This document shows positions 45,533 through 58,843 of a DNA stretch of 64,000 bases, in pieces. The notes below the pieces were generated by a model. It was not told the DNA's origin. It did not search any database and saw only the letters and a list, made by a program, of their open reading frames with translations. Position numbers and translations under genes: made by a program. The stretch's first letter is position 1; each line of letters opens with the position of its first letter. The DNA comes from Davidsoniella eucalypti (lineage: Eukaryota; Ascomycota; Sordariomycetes; Microascales; Ceratocystidaceae), in contig RMBW01000052.1 in assembly GCA_004009845.1 (NCBI GenBank), positions 1 through 64,000 of the forward strand, read 5' to 3'.

Positions 45533-46651
45533 GAACTAGCCTTGGACCGATCAGAACTAAGCAATAATAGATAGTACCACTGCCTTAGTACCACTGCCTT
45601 GTCTGTCTGTAACCCAGGCTGGAGTGAGATGTTTGTATTTCCTAGAATAGGCAACGACAGAGAAGATGGATACGACTATGATATGATAGTTACTATGGAG
45701 CCTTTATGCTGACTAACTCATTGAAATCCGACATTCAAATATCTGTAGTTGCATTTACAAAGGAAAAGACGATATGTGCCTGTAAAGCTTTTTGTCATGT
45801 TTTGAAATAACCAAAAGTCAACAAGACACGGCAGGCAAAAGAAAGAGAGAAATTCAGAGAATGAAATGACAATAAGAATTTAAAAAGCAGAACAATTGTG
45901 GGTCGGCTATGGCTGAACGTTCAAATTATTCTTGCCTAAACCTTGTGCGTCCCAAAAAGGAAATCCGGGCCCACTATTGTTCTTCTGTCAGCTTTCAACC
46001 AAAGAAAAAACAAGCCTGATTACCTCTTTTTTTCTTCTATAATTTTCAGCTTTGCCCTAATCGGGACTAGTAAAAGTTCGTTTATAAGACAAGGGTTGCC
46101 TCTTTTTCTTTTTCTTTTTTTTTTAATATTTTTAATATTTTTTTTCTTCTTAGGAAAAGAGAAGTTGAGAATTTAGTTTTCTTTTTTTTCTTCTTTTTTT
46201 TCTTTGTACTCAGCTTGACCGCCAGTCTTTTCCTGGCTTTAGTGTCGTTTCTTTTTTCCTATTCTTCCATCACACATAAGAGAACCCTACCTTTGGCTGC
46301 ATCAGCATTACTAAGCTAAGAAACAGACTTTGGCCTGTCTATGTGTTGGACTTCTAGAGTAGCGTGCATACAGTATATCGTGTAAATATATAGTACATCA
46401 ATAAGAGAAAAAGCATGTCTATTATGTATCTTTGTGTAGTCCCAAGACTCATCGACGCCCCCGATGTGTCTCCCGGCTCTGTAATTGGGCCTTCTATTAG
46501 TTGTAGTGCTAGTGTCAAGTCGTGTAATCATCATATCGTAGTCGTTTCGTGGCTCACTAACAAGTGGCCAAGGCAACATCTAACAAGATGCCTCTCCCCG
46601 TCTCACATCACCGCGCAGACCAGATAGCATCAAGCCCCCGTGATGATCGGC

Positions 46652-49017
46652 CTATCTTGGCTTTGCCGCGTCCGTCGGCTCATCCGCCGCCTTTCCATCA
46701 TCGTCGTCTTGCTCCCCCTCTTCCCCGTCCTTCTCCTGTTCCTCTACCTCTTCCGCCTTCTTTTTCCCCGCCCTCGGTGTCTCCGCCGTGGTCACCGATA
46801 TCGTAGGAACCATGTGTGCCGCCGACTCCGGACTCAACGTGTTTGACGTGCCGGCTCTAGCCTTGCCCGTGCTAGATCTAGCCGTCGTCCAGCTCAGCCT
46901 CGACAGAGACGACTCGTTCCGCGGCGAGGGCGATCTGCGTGACCGTCTCGAATTCCGCTTCTCCAGAACCTGACCCTCGCCGCCATCGCCAGCGTCGTCT
47001 TCGAAGACCAGCTCGTTCGACCCATAGCTGCCTCGTCTCTCTACGCCGGAGTCGTCGAACTGTTTCTCGTCGTTTTCGTCGTCTGTGTGGATGATTGGAA
47101 TTGCCAGCGTTTGTGCGTCGGCTGCCGTCACACCAACACTGGGTATCGTGCTAGACTTCTCGATGCGGAAACGCAATTCACCGTGCATGTCCGGTGAAAT
47201 TTCGAGCTTCGTCTCGGCCCAGTCGGGGTAGGCCTATCGATGGCGTCAGTCCAATATATCCTCTTATAGGACAGAGAAAGAAGAACATGGCCGGGGAATA
47301 CTCACTCGCTTTATGGCAACAATGATGGCCTTCTTTATGGCCTGTGCACAGCTTACGATGCCGATGATGAACGGGATCAGCTGGCCTGTTGATCGGATCT
47401 CGTTCGTGCCTTGTACATCGTTGTACCGGATTGTTAGCTCGATCGACAAGATGAACCATAGCAGCATAAGAAACAAACACAAGTTCCAGACTGCTGCCAC
47501 ACATCGATGATGGAACCTATAAGTGAAACTTGTTAGCCCCAAGCCAAGCACCTCCACCACTCCTTCATATACCAATCTTGGCCCAAGGATACTGACTTTA
47601 CTTGTGCTAGATGCAGTTCTGTCTCGGTAACCTCGCTGTCCACGCCACTACCCAGCAACGCCGCCAAGACCTTGACCAAGTCTGACGCCCTAGGAATACG
47701 CGCTAACGGCGTAGCCCAGAACTCTGGTGTAACGAAAGGCGTCACGCCGGCACTAGTATGGCCACCGGCCGCAGCTCCGGACGCACCACCGCCCAAGACG
47801 GCGCCGAAAGTCCCGCCGGCCGCCAAGCCCTCCATGGGCTGCATCAGGGCCTCGACAGCCCGCAGCGTGCTTTGCACCATGCGTTCCTTGGCAGCTTTAG
47901 CACGGGCTTGCTCTTCGACCGCCTTGGTGCCGCCGAGATGTGTGTCGCTGAAACCGCTGTTGGTGCGCTTGTGCGCAGCTATACTGTCACGGCGCAGTCG
48001 TCTGATTTTGCGTCTTGCGTTGGCTTCGCGGTACAGGCAGATGATGAAGAATATGACAAGACGGAGCGAGATAATGCTCAGGTAAAGGGTCGTCAAGGCA
48101 CTGGGCAGTAGCAGTATCACGGCGAGGATCTGGTAACTGAGCAGGATCTTGCCTGTCAGCGTGGCCTCGTAGAACATGAAGACCTGTGTGGTGCATATCT
48201 GGCCTGACATCATGTCGTCTAGACCGGCATACCAGAACCACACGTTGAAGCCACACACCATGCCGCCAATCACAGTACGGAACAGCACACCGCTCCACGA
48301 CAGAAACGGGAGCTTGAAAAACGATAGGGCTGCCATGGGCGTCATGAAGAGGTAGATCTGGATCTTGCCAAACAGACGCTTCGTGCGCTGGCCAAACGTT
48401 CGCTTGATAGACGGACCAGTCTGCACCGAATCACCTCCGTCCAAGATATCACTGCCGCCAGCGTCTACGTTGTCGGTCGAAGCAGCAAGATCCCCGCCAG
48501 ACACGTTGTTCTTGCCTTTCCGGCGAAGCAGAGAGACGGGAAGACACCAGGACGAAGACTTGTCCCGGCGACTACGCCTGCTGCGGATCGAAAGAACAGA
48601 TGCCGCGTCCGCAGCCCCGTTGGCACGTGCCGAGCTATTGAAGAAGCCCTGGTTGATCATGCTCTGCCGCACGTCGTTGGGCAGGGCCTCGATAGCGCGG
48701 AACAGCTCGGCTACGCCAGCGGGCGTCATGAGCTGTACACGGACACCGACCAGACTCAACACCGTAGCCAGAAATCCCATGCTGAACTGCAGCATGATGT
48801 AGCCCTCGACGGGGTGGAGGCTGCCGTCTTGGGCGGCTAGCGTGGTGGCCACGATCATGGCGAACAGGAAGACGGAGTTGGAGTCGTGGATGTCCTGGGC
48901 GCTGAACGGGTCGGCGAACATGCTGAGCCACGAGGATATCCACTGTAGATAGACGCCGATGCGGATTCCCAGGCCGTAAAGATCCTGGTTTCCGCTGATG
49001 GACGGGCATATGTCCAT
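46652..49017 (-). CDS. Polytopic membrane protein with acidic C-terminal tail (uncharacterised fungal family)
   Basis: Three exons: 47597-49017, 47306-47516 and 46652-47233, giving 737 aa. The start at 49017 gives DICPSISGNQDLYGLGIRIG, which has the look of a conserved lumenal/extracellular N-terminus before helix 1. About seven membrane segments follow: YLQWISSWLSMF, SVFLFAMIVATTLAA, YIMLQFSMGFLATVLSLVG, FRTVIGGMVCGFNVWFWYAG, ILLSYQILAVILLLPSAL plus SLRLVIFFIICLY, and after the exon 1/2 join NLCLFLMLLWFILSIELTIR and LIPFIIGIVSCAQAI. A Ser/Arg-rich loop (SRRSRRDKSSS) and an Ala/Gly-rich loop lie between. The last exon is cytosolic, Ser-rich and ends in a strongly acidic patch (EEQEKDGEEGEQDDDDG). 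The exon 1 donor is GTCAGT at 47591-47596; the earlier GTAAAG breaks the hydrophobic frame. No known function recognised. Confidence 0.8.
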
Positions 49018-51408
49018 GGCTGGGAAGAGCCTAGCAGACTAGGTGTGGGTGGGATGTGGGATATATGGTTGAGCGGAATATATATAATGTATATACACGG
49101 CGGGATGACTCTGGGTATACGACGACAACAAAGAAGCAACAACAAAAACAAGAATAATAAACCAATCGAAGAAGAAAAGGCTGGCCCGAATATCTGCCTC
49201 CTCTTATTCGTATGCTCGAGTCCGTGATAGTATAATCTGGGCAGCAGAACAGGCAGGAGCACTTCAGCCTTATCAATCAGCCCAATGTCGGCAGCCCAAA
49301 GCAGGCTTCCTGTCTATTATACTTGATCAAGGTACATACACGACACTCGATATCTAAAAAGGCTTCCCAAGCTGTCCTCGGCAGAAAATGAAGAGAAAAC
49401 AAAAGAGAAGCGTTCTTCCGTCCCTACTAAAACTCCCTTTCGTGTTTTCTTTTTCTTTTCTCCTTCTCCTCCTCTTCCTCCCCCTCGTCTTTCTTATTTT
49501 ATATCTCTTTTTTCCTCCTCCTCCGCCCTATTATTTTCTGTAGCTTCCCCTACCCGACTTGCCGAGCCAAGAATCAACCAATACTAAGCAAGTCTTTGTT
49601 GAAATCTCTAGTCTTTTCATTGTCTTTCCATTTCGATCGTCCATCGCATCTGCAGGAAAGTAAACATAATAAAACATCAGGCTGGCTAACGAAACGAGAC
49701 TGTCCCGTTTATACAAACAGTAAACAAGTGATATAATAAAATAAAACAATGGCCTTGTAAAAGACAAAATCGGATCTGGATAAAACGGCACCGGAAAACA
49801 TGGGACCTTTTTCTTCCTAATGTCGCCCGAATTCCTTTCTTTTCTTTTCCTCACCACTTCCTCCTCCCGATTCAATATTGGATTCCATCCCCCGGTCACA
49901 AACCCATTTTAAACGAGCAATTCTAAAGCTGTTAAAAAAAAAGTATTAAAAAAGTAAAAAGTCAAGTAAATCAAGGCTTTTTTTTTCTCCACCGCCGCCA
50001 GCAAAAAAGGATCAGCGGAGCGGAAAAATCAGATAGGGAACCAGATCTTCCCAGTTTAAATATGCAGTTAGCTGTAATAAAAATAAAAATAAATAAAAAA
50101 AGACAATCAAGAACTCCTTTTTTACGCGAAGACCTGAAAATTTAATATCTTGTGTTCTTCATGAAAAGCTTGGCTTCGTCAGTTCTCAACTCCATTGTCT
50201 TCTGTATAAGACGTAGCAAAACGCAACATTCATGAGATGAAACTATATCAAATGTAACAATGAGGATGTTCTCCCTCCTCTATTCAAGCAGGCTCTGCAG
50301 TACAAAGTCCCTGTTTTTCTCACTGTATCTCTTCTAGGACCCCATGTCGTTCTTATTCCCAGCCTGGTCTTATCCGTTCATCGGATAGACATGCCATCGC
50401 CGTTTTCTTTCCTTTTCTTTCTCTCTCGATATCTCTCAACAGCCAACTGCATGCCGCTTTTCAGCTATTTCTTAGCCTAGCCGACCTAGCCAGCATACCG
50501 TGGACCAATCATGCCTCTCCTATGCATGTGCGGACATCGTCATCGACACCCCTAGCCACCATCATTATCATCGTCAGACCCAATCACAAAAGTATTTGGC
50601 CATGTAACGTACGGTATTACAATAGCCGGAAGGCTGCTGTGTTTCTGAATATCAAGAATGGATAGACTTCATAAGACTGTGCATATATTTTATACATATA
50701 TAGGCTATCGAACAAGATATCAACTGTATCGCTGAAAATAATAACACTACAAAAGAAACAGCGTCGCCACCAGGCCTCCAATAGCGGCGGGACAGGGTAT
50801 GAATAAAGTATCAATGAGAACAAAGAAAACTATCGGTGACTGACAAGTCACGAGTACAAGAAGGGAGGGGGGAAACAACAGTAAATAAATCAAAAAATTA
50901 TATCTGGGAAATAATAAATAATAGTAAAATGCAACGAATGAAATGAATAGTGTGTCTGTGATAATCAACAGCAACACAGAGCTCGGATACACGCCTCCGG
51001 CGTGGCAGGAAATGCTATGCAGAAAAAAAACAAGACAATACAATAATAAAAGTAAAAGAGACCCCGGCTATAAGAGAATCGTGTTTCGATCTCTCTACCA
51101 GCCGTCTCTATTCCAAAGCAACTTACCAAGAAATAATAAAATAAAAATAGGGGGCAGCCAGTCTTTGCATGAGTCCATGTTGAATGATGTAAGTCAACAT
51201 ATAGGTAATAAGCGGCTGACATATACATAGACTGGATGCTGCCCTAACAAAACAAAGGAAATAATTGAATATGATAACGAAGGAAATAGGGTGTTTGTTT
51301 ACAGGTCAATGTAGAGGGTCATTAACATCAAAGAGAGAAACGAGACAAAGAAACAGAAGGAACATGATCTGCTATAACGAACGTAAATCACATGACAAAT
51401 GCTTATTC
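49018..51408. promoter_or_regulatory. Upstream region of the membrane-protein gene, and 3' flank of the coiled-coil gene
   Basis: 2.4 kb without a credible gene. On the coding (minus) strand the part near 49018-49550 is A/G-rich to T/C-rich in alternating tracts, as in long fungal leaders. The right end is the 3' UTR of the coiled-coil gene. Poly-A/T tracts only. Confidence 0.4.
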
Positions 51409-54324
51409 TTATGCCAGGTTGTCGGCCAGGGCCCGCGATGCAAGTCCTCGTGTCTTGACCGACTGCCAGTATCCAGGAACTGGTCCGGGCTGGTTGACTC
51501 CAGAGTTCCGGAAAAACGGTATTGGCTGCGCGTTTTTATCTACGTTAGCCCCGGGGCTACGGCTCGTCTTAATAGGCGACTGTGTAGGTGTGGGCGAGTT
51601 GTCATCCAGCGATGACGCTGAGCTCACGCTGGTGCTGACCGTAGCCGAAGAGGATGACGATGATGCAGACGCTGCAGACGAGTATCCGCCCCATGGCATC
51701 CATTTGGACCATACGCGACCGCCTATACCAGACTTTGAATCTGTTGTGCTGCCGTTGGATGGTGACGAGGAGTATACCGACGCTGCATCGCTTGTGCTGT
51801 TACGGGATGCGGCGCCGGCTAACCCGGCAAGGCTGCTACGAACATCCGATTTTGCCTGGAAGGAGATAGTCGACTGAGCGACTACATCTGTGAAAACAGC
51901 TGACGCTGTGCCCAATGGACGTAGAGTCAACTGGCTTGGGCGGCTCTTCAGGGTATGGATATCTAAGCCACCCGAGAGCGACATGATGGACTCGTGGGAG
52001 ACATGGCGGCGAAGGGATCGCAGCGGAGCAACTTCGTCCTGAGACTCTTCCTCATACTCTTCTTCATCGTCGCCTTGCTCGTCCTCATCGTCTTCGTCCT
52101 CGCCGAACTCAAAGTCTTCTTCGTCTTCCATGCCTGCAAGTTCTTCGGCAATGGACACATTTGTAGTCCGGCGTTGCAAGCTCATCGGCGTACGGCCATC
52201 TTCTTCTTCGACGATGGCATGGAAACCGGGCTGGACAGGTGCAGCAAAATGTACTGATATATCTGAGATTCGCTTTTTGTGTTTTCGCGACGGTGGGCAG
52301 GGTGTCATAAAGTCGCCTCCTTCGTTGCTCAGAATCGACATGCGTCTGCTACTAACAGGCGACGAGGGTACTGATGACGGCGCATACTCCGATGGACGCT
52401 CTGAGAAAATAGAGTCTCGACGAGTAGATGACACAGTAGTATTGATAGAGTCACGCTTAGTGGAAATCCGCGCACTAGAAGACGTCGAATCGCGTTTCCG
52501 ACTCTTGCGAAATCCTGCCTCGTGGGTTGGCGACATGATGCCATCACCTGCATCGCTGAAGCCAATCGACGGCCGAGGCGAGTGCATGGGAGTTGAAGCG
52601 GACGACCGACCAGCATTTGATAGTGGTGGGTTGAACACGCCGGGGACAAGACTGTTACGCTTCTTCTTGGGCTTTGTGGTTGTGCGCTTCGTGGGCGTCA
52701 CATGGTAATGATGGTGCACGTGGACCTCCCGTGACTGGCCACCCCCACCACCTTGTGAAGGTGTTGGAGACATTGGCCGCTCGTCAGTTTCGATTCCAGT
52801 GGGCATCGTGTTATTGGTCAATGTCGCAAAAGATGGCTGATGTGACATGACTTGCTCACGTAGAGCTTGAATCTCATCGTGCGAGTTCATCAGCAGCTCT
52901 CGTAGCTCGGTCATTCCAAGCTGGAGGCTTGCGTTATCTGCTAATAGATCTCGTACAAAGTGAGAAACCACATTACTACCGTGTTTAGTATCTGATGATA
53001 AACCATTCGCAGAAGTAAGTGCTTTGGCTGCGGCTGCGCCTTTCAGCCTGCCAGCTGCAGTATTGAGCTCCCGCTCAACTTCCCGCTGTCGCTCCATGCG
53101 GCCAAGAATCTCGACGTGACGCTCGCGCTCTTCCTTGGCCTCTTGCTCCATACGGTCGATTTGCTCTTGAAGTTGGACAATGCTGCGTTCAGCTCTGCGC
53201 CACCGTTGCATGGTGTCACGATTTTCCGCCTCTGTGCGGCTCACAGTTTTCCGTAGTGTGTCCTGCTCGTACTCAAGCACGGCAATTTGTCGCTCCATAT
53301 CAGCAGCACGTGCAGTGGCGCTTTCTAGGCGGCGGACAGTCTGTTCCGAGGACATCAGACTGGCCTCGAGTTGTTGTATGCGGATATCGGCATCTTCCAC
53401 AGATGTGTTCAAAGAGTCGATCTGGTCCATCAATTGTAGGTTCTCTTTTTGTGTGCGCTCGTTGAATTCTTCGAGCTCAAGCTTGTCGTTTTGCAGCGAT
53501 TGTATTTGAGCCACTAAGGCGAGGCGATCTCGTTCGGCATCGGCCATATATGTCTCGTGTCGGTGTAAAAGAGCCTGCAAGGAGAATGTCAGCGATGGGT
53601 AATCCAGAGGAACCAATTTCATAATGGGCGCAACTTGGTTTTCACATGGAGAATAAAATATGATGCGTTATAGTCTCAAGAAAGCCCCAACAACAATTTA
53701 GAGAAGAGACTCAATAGAATGATAGAATTGCAGATGGCAATACAAACGCCATATTTCACAAACGCATAGTATCGAGGATCCATCTGAGGATTCTCACAAA
53801 GGGCGACTTTTACATGCCATCTCTTTGTTCCAATCCCTTCCGAAGCTACAGCAGTCACTATTGGTCACAACCGCAAGTGCCTAAAGTAGACACACTTTTG
53901 TTCAAATATGTATTTATTTCATTCTTTGTTTGAGTTGGCACGTAGAATTGAGGAGACGTAAAAGCAAGCTCTATTTGGAACGTACCTGGCCAAGCGCCGC
54001 GGCAGCGCGCATATCGGTTTCGACATGTTGAAGAATAGCGCAATTATGTTTTAAAAATTCGCAGTTGAGACGGCCACAGCAGCACTTTAATATAGGGATT
54101 TCATCGCTGGCGTTGGCGGCATCGTGGTCGTTGGTAGGTGGAGAAAGTGGGCGGTTTATACAGGTAGGAGAAGAGCTCATACTTGGCGTCGGAGGATGTA
54201 TAGAGGATGTGGCCGAAGGAGATGAAGTAAGTGTAGGATCATAAGAAGGCGTAGATGCCCGTGACGGCGTCTTCGAGGCGGGGCGTGAATGAGAAGACAT
54301 GTTAAATGTGCGTGGCTTTGGCAT
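51409..54324 (-). CDS. Coiled-coil protein with Cys-rich N-terminal motif (conserved filamentous-fungal type, function unknown)
   Basis: Two exons: 53986-54324 and 51409-53574, intron 411 nt, 834 aa. The first 75 residues are Ser/Pro-rich. A Cys-rich motif (ILKCCCGRLNCEFLKHNC, residues about 78-96) leads into helix ETDMRAAAALGQ|ALLHRHETYM across the join, which supports the splice. Residues about 114-310 are a long heptad-type coiled coil (LVAQIQSLQNDKLELEEF, IDRMEQEAKEERERHVEIL). Then come SNVVSHFVRDLLADNASLQL with ELRELLMNSHDEIQALRE, a His-rich VHVHHHYHV motif, a basic KPKKKR stretch, and a long Ser/Thr-rich, probably disordered tail interrupted by an acidic run (DEDDEDEQGDDEEEYEEE). The organisation resembles spindle-pole, septal or microtubule-organising scaffold proteins, but that is inference. 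A second ATG at 54300 (MSSHSR) is an alternative start. Confidence 0.8.
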
Positions 54325-57300
54325 GTGTCTGGATATGTGCGTGCGTAAGCAGCCGATCGTGAAATTATATTAAGTAGGCGCTGTAGATAATAATCGTGTA
54401 TGGTATACTATGTTATGCACCGGCTTGTCGTTGAAAGAGGGTCTATATGCGTGTATATGCAGGCGGCTCCAAGTAGTATTATTATGCGGTATTGGTGGTA
54501 TTTTTGGTGCCAAAATATTGTCAAGTATATGCAGTGTAGTGTGACAAAGCTTTCCGTTGTTGTGAGAAACGGAAACAAAGATCAGTGAGGGTTACAAAGA
54601 ATTAAACAAGATTTGTCGAAGGAGATAAAAAGCTTGAGCGCCCACGATGAGGAAAGATTCGAATCGAATTTGAGATGAGACGAAATTTGGTCGCCAGACG
54701 AGGAATAGGTTCTCTTGTTTCTAGAGACAGGGATTCATGACGGAATCACAAGCCAAGCATTAAGAGCAGATTGTAGCAATATACTCATAGGACTTATAAA
54801 AGTACTATAGGGAAAGGTCTTCGTTGAACTCAAGTTCCCTGCAAAAGCCTGGCTAGAAGCTGGTCAGTCATCCAATGTCCCAGCAGCTAAAGGCCTGTCT
54901 ACTAGAGGCCCAGTATAAAATGCCTGTTCTATTAGGAAACAAAAGCTCACCTACCCTCACTTTTAGACTAGTTGGAAAACAGGCCGTTGGGAACGGTGAG
55001 CAAGGCGAGCATGGAAGGAAGGGAAACGTACCAAAACAACCAGAAGCAACCCTGTCGCAATAATGACAACCCAAGCCTGAGCCAAAATTTGCGAATTTGT
55101 AAGTTTGCGTAGGGTCTGAGGCCTGCAGAATAGTGCGTGCAACAGAATGGAATGCTAATTATGGGACGCCGAAATAGTAGCAAGTCGAGGGACTCACTAT
55201 CAGAAAGTAATCAGAAAGGTACACCTCATATATTACCGGAGTATATGGTGTATTTGCGCAGTTCAGGGCAAGGCAGAAGATCTGCTTTTCTTTGTGTGGC
55301 GTGCGGAATGTGAGGCTTAGATGGGCAATCTAGGCACTCGGTAATGAAATAAGTGCTATATGGTGAGATAGATCGTAGTAACTCCTATTTCGGTCCAACA
55401 TAGAGCGTAGAAGATAAGAAGAGAGGGGGGAAAAAATCAATAGAACCCAGCCTCAGCTACAGCAAGTGAAGAAAGGGTCGTAATATCTCAACAAAATAGA
55501 AGTAAATAAAAAGTGAGCAAGGTGAAAATGAAAACAATAAAGTGACCGGCCAAAAATGCGGATAAGCGAGAACAAGAGCGGCAATGGCAAGGTAGACTTG
55601 TAAGAGGTTCAATATGCATAGCCCAGCCGTTGAATACTAGCCAATATGATAAATGGCCCTGAATAGCTCTGAAGCCCGCGATCTATTGGTAGGCAATGGG
55701 ATGTGGTGGTTGCTAGCGAGGACGTCCGTCTGACTTCTGAATTGGACGTTATCCTAGGCAACGTTCCCCCCAGGTGATCGTCAGCCTCCCCTACTTTCCC
55801 CGTCGTCACCACCCGTAGAACGGGGATGACTAGGGTAGAGGAGAGCACGAGACGAGAAAAATGGACAAAAAGTTGAGCGTGAAAGGAGCAACTCACTCAT
55901 GCCCGAGATGATATATGTAAACAAAAGAATGGGCCGAACGAGAGCCCAGGCAAGACGGCGAGCGCGGTCTAGGCGATGGAAAACGTATAGTATAGAGAAA
56001 GATGTAGAGCGTGTTCAGCCCGTAGAATCGATGGACGAGATGTGGAAGCAGGAGGTTGAAGCCGACATGGGACAGTGCGGAGTAGACGAAAAGAGTTGGT
56101 TCCTGAATACCTAGATCGACCGTTCTCGGGGGGTTTATGCGAAGCGGATAAAAGCAGCCTATGCTAAGATAGGACACAGGTAGAGCTTCAAGGAGGCTTT
56201 CATAAGATGTGCACCTAGTCGTGCATGCATCCAATGCAGGGCGTGTGATATACAGGGCCGAATGCAAGAGGCCGAAAGTCTGATGAACTGCGGCGACGTG
56301 GTTGGGCAGAAATACTAGCAGCTAAACGAAAAGAAAGAGCCGTGGAGGATGCCCAGAGAATGAAGGGTAAAAAATGATAGAAGGTGGTGATGATGACCTG
56401 TGGTGGTTTTGCCGGATTTCTTAAAGGCCCGTATGAAGGCGGGGTGGTAGATTGACACAAAAACAAAGAGTGAGAACATCAGCTAAGAAGATCCAAACAA
56501 TGGAAGACAAAAGACACCAACGTTTGTCTGATCCAGATAGTCCAAAGAGTGGCAAAATCAGAGACTATGGAAGGAGATGAAGAGGAAAAAGAAATTGAGT
56601 TCGAGTTCACCATCAAAACAAAAACAACGAAAGCGGCGGTCACGAGTAGCAAAAAAGAAAACTTTTTCTTTGTTTTTTTCTTTTTTTCTTTTTTCCTATC
56701 GAGCTATTTCCTCCTGCATTGTAAGATAAGCGGCAAAGCAAAGGCAACTGCGACTTCAACTGCAACTACTCTAGCAACTACGAATCCGAGCGGCAAGCAC
56801 GCACTCAGTGATATGTCTTCCTTGTCTTTTTTCTCTCTTTTTTCCCTTGTTCTGAGTTCTTATCGCACTAAGACAATAGGAATCACACGATGATACCTTT
56901 CAATTTTCTTATTTTTTTTTTTGGCTGGCTGGCTGACTAGATGGTTTTAGTAGTACATGGGGACTTATATAGACCACTGGTCTCAGTATTAACATGTGCG
57001 TGCACCCAAGTCAGTCTGTTGCGGCGCGGGCCACCGAAATTGCATAAGGATTTTCTCTTTCTCTTTGGTTCCTGGCCCGGCCTAAAGTATATTTTATATG
57101 CAAAACACATAGACGAGAGACTTCGATCATGAGAACCGCTGCTAGCGGGTTTTCTGTACTCATAGTGAAGGTCCAACTAGTGTCTAATCGGATATGAGTA
57201 TTGGTGGCTCCGAGTCAGGCGCTCTTTTCCCTCTATTTTCATCCAAACCAACGGAAATCATACCCATTGATTTCTGCGCAATTTACTCTTAAACATCGAG

Positions 57301-58843
57301 TCGTCGTACTAAGAACTTAATTCAATACTACATATTCATTTCTATATACGTTCTATGTTAGTCACAAATCTTAGATATGCACGCAAGTGGATTCTCATCC
57401 AGGCACATGCAGCTTACAGCGGAAGCACTTGCTTAGATCGTCTTAGTGTTATTTACATTGTATCGTGCATGCCATTCAATCTTAAAAAACTGTTGTTTAC
57501 TTTCATAAATACACTCATAGTAACCCTAAAATTACATAGTTATATTCATATATCATGATTAACCCAGCATCGCCCTCCCTTTCTTTCTCCTATTTTTTCT
57601 TCGTTTCTCCCTCCTTTGAGCTTCCTTGACGCTTCTCGAATATTAACCGCCCATGTTCATCGTCACATGTACTAATAAATCTCTCTGATCACTAGAATTT
57701 GAATCATGAGATGCCCTTGTTTTTTTTTGTGGAAGGCAGGGAGGCCAAGGAGCTGAAAATAAGCCCTGATTCATTATTCAGAGAATAACTATCGAATTTC
57801 TTTGCAAAAAAAAACCCAGAGAAAAGAAAGAAAAATCTGACGACCAAGGTCACAGACCACATTTGGCATCACATGGACCTAGAAAATAGAAAATAAATAA
57901 AAATTCTTTGCTTTTTCTTTTTTTCCTCTAATGTCACATGGTGGTAGATCACCGCCTATCTTCTCCATGCTCAATTTATTTGGTTCATCGTGAGTCAAAG
58001 TTCTCCGGCTTCGTTGTACATGCATATATTTACTGCTTGTTTACCCTTCTAATCTGGAATAACCATTATCTTGGTTTACTTCTAATGTTTCTCAGGTAAA
58101 ATAAGGAAAGACGAAAATAAGATACTCCAAACAAGATAGGTGACGTGGTGCCGTTAGTTTCAAAACAAACAACCGAACCATCTTTCTCAAAGCGATAATC
58201 GCTAGTTACTAGCATGTTGCATGATCTTCGATATCTCCCGTATTTGAAACTGTCAAAAACATAAGAATGGTGTATTGTGTGATGAAGAAAAGAACTAGCG
58301 CACAAAATACCAAATTCATGTATATCAAAGAAACCCGTCCCATGTATTAGCATAGTACGACTGTATTATGATCAACGACGTCATCGGAATTCTTCAGCGC
58401 AACAACTTTTGGAATCAAAAAGACGAAAAAAGAAAATAAACCACACCTGTTGCCAAAATATGCCACTTGCATATACAACTTGTAGTTTACTATTGAGCTG
58501 GGACCATCTCTTGGCTTGAGAGGAGGAAAATAGCAAACCTTTCAAAACTTAGCGTCGATTGCTACCCACATAGTGGTCAGCTCTCTTTGACTTTATTAAA
58601 CGCCTTCAATCTATAGCATGAATAAAATAATACATGGAGGTTTATCACTCAATTGTCAATGATCTATCAGCTCATGCAATAACATCCTAAACATAATGAT
58701 AATTAATCAACCTGTGTATTACTAACTTTCTGTTGTACTTAAATCTACTCAGTTGAAATTGACACAACACTTAGGGTTTCCATAATTATAATAGGGTTAG
58801 ACCTTTTTGGACGGAACAACATTTTCTAGTATTGAGAATATGC
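54325..58843. other. Gene-poor region upstream of the coiled-coil gene
   Basis: 4.5 kb. The left part is promoter/leader of the coiled-coil gene; the right end is the 3' flank of the Rieske oxidoreductase gene, with TTAGGGTTT and TAGGGTTAG at about 58771-58799. Overlapping open frames on both strands at 55893-56267 lack any family signal. Poly-T tracts at 56680, 56910 and 57720. No gene recognised. Confidence 0.4.

Larger units (their letters stand above)
40932..46651. other. Gene-poor region between CSC1-like and membrane-protein genes
   Basis: 5.7 kb including the CSC1-like promoter (left). Short frames occur (for example 41261-41563 plus, Lys/Arg/Glu-rich; 44637-44918 minus) but have no family resemblance. 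It holds the G30 run, a 16-bp tandem pair, a C12 run, many poly-T tracts (46110-46200) and one small ATG frame at 45401, each listed separately where supported. No RNA gene was recognised. Confidence 0.45.

Noticed and set aside
54640..54680. Box B-like GATTCGAATCG as a possible tRNA
   Set aside because: No A box at the right spacing and no cloverleaf can be drawn.
55893..56267. 124-codon minus frame with overlapping 71-codon plus frame
   Set aside because: Both strands open over the same stretch, no domain, no splice support; probably leader or promoter DNA of the coiled-coil gene.
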